Source of the DNA: Thermoanaerobacterium butyriciformans
GTDB taxonomy: Bacteria > Bacillota > Thermoanaerobacteria > Thermoanaerobacterales > Thermoanaerobacteraceae
Direction: 5' to 3'
Length of the DNA stretch: 40,062 bases
Assembly (NCBI RefSeq): GCF_017874545.1
Contig: NZ_JAGGLT010000033.1
Location: forward strand, 1-40,062
Shown here one piece after another: positions 33,959 through 40,062 of this stretch; position 1 is the first letter of the stretch, and each line of letters opens with the position of its first letter. Both the position numbers and the translations under genes were made by a program. Below the pieces are notes generated by a model that was not told the DNA's origin, did not search any database, and saw only the letters and a list, made by a program, of their open reading frames with translations.

Positions 33959-34057
33959 TTAATTCGTAGTTAAAAAGAGATTTAACAACATTTCCCCTTT
34001 TTAGGATGGAATTTGGTTTGTTTAAATCTTATAAATCTTAAAAAGGAGGAAAGTGTT

Positions 34058-34228
34058 GTGGCTGATAAGACATTAGTATGCAAAGACTGCGGTAAGGAAT
34101 TCGTCTTTACAGAAGGCGAGCAAGCTTTCTATAAAGAAAAAGGCTTTGAGAATGAGCCTCAAAGATGCCCTGAATGCAGAAAAGCAAGAAAGCAGCAGTA
34201 CAATAACAACAGAGGCTATAGAAGATAA
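34058..34228 (+). CDS. Small zinc-ribbon protein
   Basis: A 56-aa protein with two Cys pairs (CKDCGKEF and CPECRKARK) that should bind one zinc ion, and a basic, Asn/Arg-rich tail suited to nucleic acid binding. This matches the short 'probable zinc-ribbon' family in Firmicutes, whose role is unknown. GTG 34058 follows AAAAGGAGGAAAG. It has its own promoter and terminator, so it is probably well expressed; a start at 34013 would precede the ribosome site. Confidence 0.8.
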   Translation: MADKTLVCKDCGKEFVFTEGEQAFYKEKGFENEPQRCPECRKARKQQYNNNRGYRR

Positions 34229-34234
34229 CCTGAG

Positions 34235-34269
34235 AAAAAACCTTATAGAAAAATCTATAAGGTTTTTTT
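34235..34269. terminator. Bidirectional terminator
   Basis: CCTTATAG (34241-34248) and CTATAAGG (34255-34262) pair with A and T runs on either side. It serves the zinc-ribbon gene and the convergent membrane-protein gene. Confidence 0.85.
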
Positions 34270-34705
34270 ATGCTTTTATTAACCTTACACCTATTATGAG
34301 AAGCGCAACACCTATTACTTTAAACCAATTGATGGGAGTTTTTTCAACTCCAAATAGTCCAAAATTATCGATAAGCACAGCAGCAATCATTTGAGCTGAG
34401 ACTATAATAGATGCAAAAGTAGCTGCACCAAGCTTTGGAATCAGTATGATAGACCCTAAAACGATGATAGATCCCAATACTCCCCCAAATAAAAGGTATG
34501 TTGGTGCTTTAAATAAACTTGCAAATTGTTTTATACTGCCGTCTGAAAAGCTTATTGCAACTAATATTATAAGTCCAACTAAATTATTTAAGACTGCAGA
34601 GTTTTTTGGCAAAGCTATCTTGCCAAGAGCCGAGTTCATCGGCGATTGCAGCCCTAAAGCAAGTCCAACAATAATTGCTCCTATATAAAGCATTATAGAA
34701 TTCAT
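34268..34705 (-). CDS. DMT-superfamily (YdcZ/DUF606-like) membrane protein
   Basis: A 145-aa integral membrane protein with four to five hydrophobic segments, opening MNSIMLYIGAIIVGLALGLQ and ending INWFKVIGVALLIIGVRLIK, the pattern of the half-size DUF606/YdcZ branch of drug/metabolite transporters. Such proteins usually dimerise. ATG at 34705-34703 lies just after AAGGGGG; a start at 34723 would place that site inside the gene. Substrate unknown. Confidence 0.8.
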   Translation of the reverse strand: MNSIMLYIGAIIVGLALGLQSPMNSALGKIALPKNSAVLNNLVGLIILVAISFSDGSIKQFASLFKAPTYLLFGGVLGSIIVLGSIILIPKLGAATFASIIVSAQMIAAVLIDNFGLFGVEKTPINWFKVIGVALLIIGVRLIKA

Positions 34706-34847
34706 TTGATGTTCCCCCTTCAAATAGTTTACTTATTTAATATACCATATTTTTAAATTGACAAAAATTAAATTAACTTTTTAATATTTTGTTTTTAATA
34801 ATAATTATTATATAATTAAGATAGAAACCGATTTAGGAGGGAGAAAA

Positions 34848-35831
34848 ATGAGCTACATACCAAACGAAAACAGATATGAAAAGATGATATACAGAAGATG
34901 CGGAAGAAGTGGCATAATGCTTCCTGCAATTTCACTTGGACTATGGCACAATTTTGGTGGTTACGATGTATTTGAAAACATGAGAGAGATGGTCAAGAGG
35001 GCGTTTGACCTTGGCATAACTCATTTTGATTTGGCAAACAATTACGGGCCACCACCGGGATCTGCTGAGGAAAACTTCGGCAAGATTTTAAGGACAGACT
35101 TAAGAGGCTATAGAGATGAATTATTGATTTCTACGAAAGCTGGTTACACCATGTGGCCTGGCCCTTATGGTGACTGGGGCTCAAGGAAATACTTGCTTTC
35201 CAGTTTAGATCAAAGCTTAAAAAGGATGGGCATAGATTATGTTGACATATTTTACTCCCACAGGAGAGATCCAAATACGCCATTAGAAGAAACTATGTCA
35301 GCGCTGGCACAAGCTGTAAGACAAGGAAAGGCTTTGTACGTGGGCATTTCAAACTATAATGCTGAAGATACCAAGAAAGCTGCTGAGATCTTAAGACAGC
35401 TTGGGACACCGCTTTTAATAAACCAGCCAAGCTATTCCATGTTCAACAGATGGATAGAAGACGGACTTACAGATGTCCTTGAGGAAGAAGGCGTTGGCAG
35501 CATAGCATTTAGTCCTTTGGCACAGGGGCTACTTACTGATAAATACTTAAATGGAGTGCCGGATGATTCAAGAGCCGTAAGGAAGAATACTTCATTGAGA
35601 GGCAATCTTACAGAGGAGAATATAAATAAGGTAAGAGAATTGAAAAAAATCGCAGACAAAAGAGGACAAAGCATTGCACAGATGGCTTTGGCATGGGACT
35701 TGAGAAAAGTCACATCTGTAATAATTGGCGCAAGTCGTGTAAGCCAGATAGAGGAAAATGTAAAGGCGCTTGATAATCTGGAATTCAGCCATGAGGAATT
35801 GAAACAAATAGATGAAATATTGTCCAAATAA
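34848..35831 (+). CDS. Aldo/keto reductase, YghZ-like
   Basis: A 327-aa NAD(P)H-dependent oxidoreductase of the AKR fold. The catalytic Asp and Tyr lie in HFDLANNYGPP, the Lys in STKAGY, and the His in YSHRRDP; the C-terminal cofactor loop SVIIGASRVSQIEENV is present. Closest in style to YghZ/AKR14-type enzymes that reduce glyceraldehyde phosphate, methylglyoxal or similar aldehydes; the substrate is unproved. AGGAGGGAG precedes the ATG. It ends at its own terminator. The upstream region has TTGACA at 34758-34763 with a weak -10. Confidence 0.88.
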   Translation: MSYIPNENRYEKMIYRRCGRSGIMLPAISLGLWHNFGGYDVFENMREMVKRAFDLGITHFDLANNYGPPPGSAEENFGKILRTDLRGYRDELLISTKAGYTMWPGPYGDWGSRKYLLSSLDQSLKRMGIDYVDIFYSHRRDPNTPLEETMSALAQAVRQGKALYVGISNYNAEDTKKAAEILRQLGTPLLINQPSYSMFNRWIEDGLTDVLEEEGVGSIAFSPLAQGLLTDKYLNGVPDDSRAVRKNTSLRGNLTEENINKVRELKKIADKRGQSIAQMALAWDLRKVTSVIIGASRVSQIEENVKALDNLEFSHEELKQIDEILSK

Positions 35832-35832
35832 G

Positions 35833-35862
35833 ATATGAGGGTGTTTTCCCTCATATTTTTTT
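35833..35862 (+). terminator. Terminator of the aldo/keto reductase gene
   Basis: ATATGAGGG (35833-35841) and CCCTCATAT (35848-35856) form a perfect stem followed by T residues. Confidence 0.85.
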
Positions 35863-35866
35863 CTAT

Positions 35867-35909
35867 TGTGATATTTGTCACAGAAAAAATCGATTGACGA
35901 TTGTATAAT
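35867..35909 (+). promoter_or_regulatory. hcp: hcp promoter with Crp/Fnr-type site
   Basis: TGTGA-N6-TCACA is perfect at 35867-35882, with centre at 35874.5. The -10 TATAAT is at 35904-35909. A start 6-7 bp later puts the site centre at about -41.5, the class II activator position, and there is no matching -35. A Crp/Fnr-family regulator such as those controlling hcp genes in anaerobes is therefore likely. A leader hairpin CAATTCGC/GCGAATTG (35934-35941, 35948-35955) follows. Confidence 0.7.
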
Positions 35910-35979
35910 AATAAACGTACGAAATACTGTATACAATTCGCACATTGGCGAATTGAAATAAATGAAGGAGGAAAATGAT

Positions 35980-37620
35980 ATGGGAATGTTTTGTTACCAA
36001 TGTCAAGAAGCTTCAAAAGGCGTTGGCTGTACATTAAGAGGTGTGTGTGGCAAAACTGACGACACAGCAAGGCTACAGGATTTGCTAATATACACGCTAA
36101 AGGGCATCGCGATTGTTAACAAAGAAGCCAGAAAACATGGTTTAAACAGTGAAAGCACGGATTCATTCATCATCGACGGATTGTTTTCAACAATAACAAA
36201 TGTCAATTTTGACAAAAATTATTTTGTCGGAAAGATCAAAGAAGGCTTGAATTTAAGAGAGTCCATAAAGAGCCAATTAAGCGCAAATGGAGTACAGTTA
36301 AGCGGATTGCATGATGCGGCTACATGGACAAAAGATGAAAGCGAATTTGATGAGAAAGCTTTATCAGTAGGTGTACTTGCTACTGAAAATGAAGACATAA
36401 GATCATTAAGGGAGCTTATAACTTACGGTATAAAGGGTATGGCTGCTTACGCATTCCATGCTGCAAACCTTGGCTTTAAAGATCCTAATATATCAGAGTT
36501 TATTGAGAAAGCGTTAGTTGCAACATTGGACGACAGCTTAGGTGCAAATGATTATGTATCACTTGCATTAGAGGCTGGTAAATACGGCGTCGATGTGATG
36601 GCGCTTTTAGACAAAGCAAATACGTCCACATACGGTAATCCTGAGATTACAAAGGTAAATATCGGCGTCAGAAACAATCCTGGCATATTGATAAGCGGAC
36701 ACGACTTAAAAGACTTGGAAGAACTGTTGGAGCAGACAGAGGGAACAGGTGTTGACGTATATACGCACGGTGAAATGCTTCCAGCCCACTACTATCCAGC
36801 ATTTAAGAAGTATTCGCACTTTGCAGGCAATTACGGCAATGCATGGTGGCAGCAGGATAAAGAATTTGAAAGCTTTAACGGCCCTATACTAATGACAACA
36901 AACTGCTTGACGCCGCCAAAGGATTCGTACAAAGACAGACTTTACACGACAGGCGTCGTTGGATTTGAAGGTGTGAAGCACATTGATGCTGGCCCAGACG
37001 GCAAGAAAGATTTTACAGAGATAATAGAGCACGCAAAGAGATGCAAACCGCCAGTTGAAATTGAGAGTGGAGAAATAGTAGGAGGATTTGCTCACAACCA
37101 AGTATTGGCTTTGGCTAATCAAGTAGTTGATGCAGTAAAGACTGGAGCTATAAAGAGGTTCTTTGTAATGGCAGGCTGCGACGGCAGGATGAAGTCAAGA
37201 GAATACTACACAGAATTTGCAAAAGAACTTCCAAAAGATACGGTCATATTGACAGCAGGATGTGCAAAGTACAGATACAATAAATTAAATCTTGGCGACA
37301 TAAATGGCATACCGAGAGTGCTTGATGCAGGACAGTGCAATGACTCGTATTCATTGGCAGTGATTGCATTAAAGCTTAAAGAAGTATTTGGACTTGAAGA
37401 TATAAATGAGCTTCCAATATCATTTAACATTGCATGGTACGAGCAAAAAGCTGTAATAGTATTACTAGCACTTCTGTACCTGGGGGTAAAGAATATTCAC
37501 TTAGGACCGACACTTCCAGCATTCTTATCGCCTAATGTCGCAAAAGTTTTAGTTGAAAACTTCGGCATTGGCGGCATAACAAACGTGGAAGACGACATAA
37601 AGATGTTTATGGGGAATTAA
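35980..37620 (+). CDS. hcp: Hybrid-cluster protein (hydroxylamine reductase)
   Basis: A 546-aa cytoplasmic Fe-S-O enzyme that acts in defence against nitric oxide and nitrosative stress; it also reduces hydroxylamine in vitro. The N-terminal cluster motif C5-x2-C8-x8-C17-x5-C23 is the class I (anaerobe) type. Hybrid-cluster ligands are visible later: H in SGHDL, E in THGEMLP, Cys in [21 protein letters not shown], and DAGQCND. ATG 35980 follows AAGGAGG by 8 nt. It has its own terminator; no hcr reductase gene adjoins it. Probably activated by a Crp/Fnr-type protein. Confidence 0.95.
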   Translation: MGMFCYQCQEASKGVGCTLRGVCGKTDDTARLQDLLIYTLKGIAIVNKEARKHGLNSESTDSFIIDGLFSTITNVNFDKNYFVGKIKEGLNLRESIKSQLSANGVQLSGLHDAATWTKDESEFDEKALSVGVLATENEDIRSLRELITYGIKGMAAYAFHAANLGFKDPNISEFIEKALVATLDDSLGANDYVSLALEAGKYGVDVMALLDKANTSTYGNPEITKVNIGVRNNPGILISGHDLKDLEELLEQTEGTGVDVYTHGEMLPAHYYPAFKKYSHFAGNYGNAWWQQDKEFESFNGPILMTTNCLTPPKDSYKDRLYTTGVVGFEGVKHIDAGPDGKKDFTEIIEHAKRCKPPVEIESGEIVGGFAHNQVLALANQVVDAVKTGAIKRFFVMAGCDGRMKSREYYTEFAKELPKDTVILTAGCAKYRYNKLNLGDINGIPRVLDAGQCNDSYSLAVIALKLKEVFGLEDINELPISFNIAWYEQKAVIVLLALLYLGVKNIHLGPTLPAFLSPNVAKVLVENFGIGGITNVEDDIKMFMGN

Positions 37621-37630
37621 ATATAGATAC

Positions 37631-37690
37631 AAAAAGACGGCCCTTAGGTTGGATGTAAAGAATTCTGCATTCAACTTAGAGCCGTTTTTT
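37631..37690 (+). terminator. Terminator of hcp
   Basis: ACGGC (37637-37641) pairs with GCCGT (37681-37685); inner arms around GGTTGGATG and CATTCAACTT extend the stem with G:U pairs; a T tract follows. It converges on the GTPase gene. Confidence 0.75.
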
Positions 37691-37716
37691 TATCAATGAT
37701 CCTGTGTGATATTGCT

Positions 37717-39669
37717 TTAAATTGCACCTCTTATGCTTAAAATGTATTTTGCCCTGTCAAGAGGATTTACGCCTATCCTTTCTCTTTTTGCGATAAAGCC
37801 ATCAGGACATGTATCATATCGTATAAAGCGTGTAATCATTTGTGAATGTCCCTTTGTTGCTATGCTTAAATTAATAGGATAATCCATAGAGGTAGATAAT
37901 GGCACTTCCCCTTCTATTATAGCATTTTTTTTGACTATAGTGGTTTTATCGAAGACACCCCTCATTTGTGTTAAGTCGTTTATGACTTTTCCGGCATATT
38001 CTTCAGGAACTGTAATCTTAAAATAAAGTATAGGCTCTAAAAGTTTAACGCCCGTATTAAAAAGGCCATCCATTATTGCCATTGGTGTTGCTACAACGAA
38101 ATCCTGAGGATGTGTGTGCATGACATGGTCTTCACCGTCTACCAGTGTTACTTTCAGATCTGTGACTTCCCATCCATACAAGCCCTGCTGGAGAGCCTCA
38201 GGAAGCGTTCTTAAAATATCGTTCTGGTATCGAGGTAAAATCTTGTCAGCACTAACGATTGATTTTACAGAAAGTCCGCTTCCTCTTTCACTAGGCTCTA
38301 TTAATAATTTCACCACTGCCCAGCAAGGTTTTGGCATAGTATACGATACAAATCCATATCCTCTTTTAGAAGGGGTTTCCTTGTAAATTACACCTGGTTT
38401 GTCAAATTCTACATTAATTGAAAAGCGCTCCTGGATCATGCGCCTTATAACTTCTACTTGAATCGTTCCCATTATATTTATTTGCAGCTCTTTTAGCTCT
38501 TTAATCCATCTGAAATTAAGAAGGGGGTCCTCTTCATCTAATATCTGAAGAGCTTCCACTAATTTATAGTAGTCATCATCATTTTTTGGCTTTATCTTTA
38601 CAGCTAAAAGAGAATTGGCTATGTGGTGTTCTGGTGGCACAGATGATGGCGTGCCTAATATATCGCCGATATGTCCATCAAGTCCGCATACGGCAGCGAT
38701 ATCTCCTGCCTTTAATATGTCAATGTCACTGTAAGATGATGCGTTTATTTTCCGTATTTGAGTGACTTTTTCATCTTTATCTTTGGAAAAATTGTGTACA
38801 AGGTCTCTGATTCTGATTTGTCCATCGTAGATCCTTACATACGACAACTTTCCCATTGCTTTATCTCTTTGTACCTTGAATATTACGCCAGATAGAGGCT
38901 TTGAAATATCACCTTTTGGTGATGGCAGATATTTTACGATGGCATCCATAAGTTCTTTGATTCCTATGTCTTTCTGGGCTGAGCCAAATAAAATTGGATA
39001 CATTAAAGAATTTTCAACAAGTTTAATTAACCTTCCATCTATATATTCCATGCCTATTTTTTCATTGTTTAAATACTTTTGAAGTAATTCATCGTCATAC
39101 TTTGATAATACATCGATTAAATCATCTGATACGTCATTTCTTAAAATGTTTTCAGCCCATTTAAATTCATAATTTTCAAATATTGGCTTTTGTATTTGTA
39201 TTATTTTATCTGTTAAGTTTTCTCGTATACTTTCTACTACATATTCTACAGGAAAATTAAGCATATCCATCTTGTTTACAAATATCAGTGTTGGTATCTT
39301 CATTTTTTGCAATGCATCAAAGAGGACATTGGTATGTGGCGTAACACCGTCTGGCGCAGATATTATGAGAATGGCACCATCCAATATCCTAAGGGATCTT
39401 TCGACTTCAGATGCGAAGTCTATGTGACCTGGTGTGTCTATTAGGTTTATGGTACAGTTTTTCCAATTGAAAGATGTAGCAGCAGCGACGACAGATATGC
39501 CTCTTTCTCTTTCCACTGCAAGATAATCTGTTTTAGCTGTGCCGTCATCTACATTTCCAAGTTTTTTTATCTTGCCGCTTTTGTACAGTATATGCTCTGT
39601 TGTGGTCGTCTTTCCTGCATCAATATTTGCGACAATACCTACATTTCGTATACTTTTTATGTAATCCAT
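37717..39669 (-). CDS. TetM/TetO-like ribosomal-protection GTPase
   Basis: An EF-G-like translation GTPase of 650 aa, near the 639 of TetM. GTP-binding motifs: NIDAGKTTTTEH (G1), RGISV (G2), DTPGHIDF (G3), NKMD (G4). Domains II-V follow. EF-G itself is longer (about 690) and carries an insert absent here. The C-terminal end (FIRYDTCPDGFIAKRERIGVNPLDRAKYILSIRGAI) differs from acquired TetM, so it is likely a chromosomal relative; resistance is not proved. ATG at 39669-39667 follows GGGAGAGAG; an upstream ATG at 39690 lies before that site. Monocistronic. Confidence 0.85.
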   Translation of the reverse strand: MDYIKSIRNVGIVANIDAGKTTTTEHILYKSGKIKKLGNVDDGTAKTDYLAVERERGISVVAAATSFNWKNCTINLIDTPGHIDFASEVERSLRILDGAILIISAPDGVTPHTNVLFDALQKMKIPTLIFVNKMDMLNFPVEYVVESIRENLTDKIIQIQKPIFENYEFKWAENILRNDVSDDLIDVLSKYDDELLQKYLNNEKIGMEYIDGRLIKLVENSLMYPILFGSAQKDIGIKELMDAIVKYLPSPKGDISKPLSGVIFKVQRDKAMGKLSYVRIYDGQIRIRDLVHNFSKDKDEKVTQIRKINASSYSDIDILKAGDIAAVCGLDGHIGDILGTPSSVPPEHHIANSLLAVKIKPKNDDDYYKLVEALQILDEEDPLLNFRWIKELKELQINIMGTIQVEVIRRMIQERFSINVEFDKPGVIYKETPSKRGYGFVSYTMPKPCWAVVKLLIEPSERGSGLSVKSIVSADKILPRYQNDILRTLPEALQQGLYGWEVTDLKVTLVDGEDHVMHTHPQDFVVATPMAIMDGLFNTGVKLLEPILYFKITVPEEYAGKVINDLTQMRGVFDKTTIVKKNAIIEGEVPLSTSMDYPINLSIATKGHSQMITRFIRYDTCPDGFIAKRERIGVNPLDRAKYILSIRGAI

Positions 39670-39861
39670 AACTCTCTCCCGTAAAAACATTTTATAAGTA
39701 AATTATAATAATTGAAAAATATACAATCAAGATGAAATGTAATTATGATTTCAATAATATAAAAGGTATATTTTTACAACCATTAAACAATATCATTATA
39801 TTGACGTATTAAATTGTTGAAAAATGTCGCAAAATTTTAAATTAAAAGTAGTTGCCAAAAA

Positions 39862-39987
39862 GTGAGAATAGTGTATAATAATCGTGAGTGGGTTCCTTTC
39901 TATTCAAATAGTTCAGACGGTGGTAAGGCCTGGAGGTTTTATGTAAATAATGTGTTTGATGATGAAATGAGTGATTTCGGAAACTAA
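39862..39987 (+). pseudogene. Secreted-protein C-terminal fragment
   Basis: A 41-codon frame (from GTG 39862, no ribosome site) encodes REWVPFYSNSSDGGKAWRFYVNN and ends at TAA 39985-39987. EWV...NSSDG matches the decayed frame at 26233-26270. No signal or N terminus is present, so it is probably a remnant. Positions 39670-39861 and 39988-40062 hold the promoter region of the GTPase gene and AT-rich sequence with nothing else recognised. Confidence 0.35.
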
Positions 39988-40062
39988 TTTCCAGCAGCAT
40001 ACAATGACATAAATTAGATATTAGATACAAAAAATAACAATGATTTTGCGATAAAAATAAGA

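Noticed and set aside
35894-35899. TTGACG as the -35 of hcp
   Set aside because: It is only 4 bp from TATAAT, and no -10 lies 17 bp downstream of it. The Crp/Fnr-type site fits better.
1-40062. CRISPR arrays, tRNA or rRNA genes, and riboswitches
   Set aside because: No regularly spaced repeats, cloverleaf patterns or known riboswitch cores were seen on reading; a covariance-model scan would be needed to exclude them.

Overview
The window is a low-GC, AT-rich Firmicutes chromosome segment. Gene content and order point to an anaerobic, spore-forming Clostridia of the Thermoanaerobacterales, most probably Thermoanaerobacterium or a close relative: a YtaF-type sporulation protein, a clostridial DnaD/DnaC loader pair, WalRK-YycHI, a class I hybrid-cluster protein and a fused 2-hydroxyacyl-CoA dehydratase activase. 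The genus is an inference from memory of protein styles; no search was run.

Layout. (1) 1-6.2 kb: a secreted purple-acid-phosphatase-like protein with a PhoP/PhoB-like box, ytaF, an M1 metallopeptidase, then dnaC-like and dnaD-like genes on the minus strand. (2) 6.3-16.8 kb: a cell-envelope block of M23 peptidase (LysM/G5), an MA-type peptidase, a WalRK two-component system, a small secreted protein, yycH, yycI, murA, an HtrA-type protease, a 55-aa CxxH/CxxC protein and rlmH. This resembles the Bacillus walRKHIJ-htrC-rlmH locus, with walJ absent and murA in its place. A TGTAAC-N5-TGTAAT box sits 10 bp upstream of the -10 in front of the post-walK genes. (3) 16.9-20.0 kb: a defence/toxin-antitoxin island with a DUF2281-like antitoxin and truncated MazF/PemK remnant, an AbrB-type antitoxin with PIN toxin, an MFS transporter stub, a TIR-domain protein and a VapBC pair. 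Two of the TA promoters carry perfect palindromes over their -10. (4) 20.0-29.3 kb: an accessory region of an ERCC4-type nuclease, small secreted, membrane and lipoproteins, decayed relatives of them, a GAF-LuxR regulator and a sigma-region-4-like small protein. (5) 29.4-39.7 kb: metabolic and housekeeping genes, namely a 1420-aa dehydratase activase, a zinc-ribbon protein, a DMT-type membrane protein, an aldo/keto reductase, hcp with a Crp/Fnr-type site at about -41.5, and a TetM-like ribosomal-protection GTPase.

The most unusual feature is in region 4. Three copies of one promoter module (about 21.1, 23.6 and 27.7 kb) each carry an 18-bp palindrome TTAGTAC-N4-GTACTAA, a third half-site, a TTGACA -35 exactly 40 bp from the palindrome start, a 17-bp spacer, a -10, and then a hairpin at the 5' end of the transcript. 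Each drives a gene whose product has a signal peptide. The only dedicated transcription factor in the region, the GAF-LuxR protein, lies between copies 2 and 3 and is the most economical candidate regulator. Gene remnants around these promoters suggest a fast-evolving, repeatedly duplicated secreted-protein regulon whose function I cannot name.
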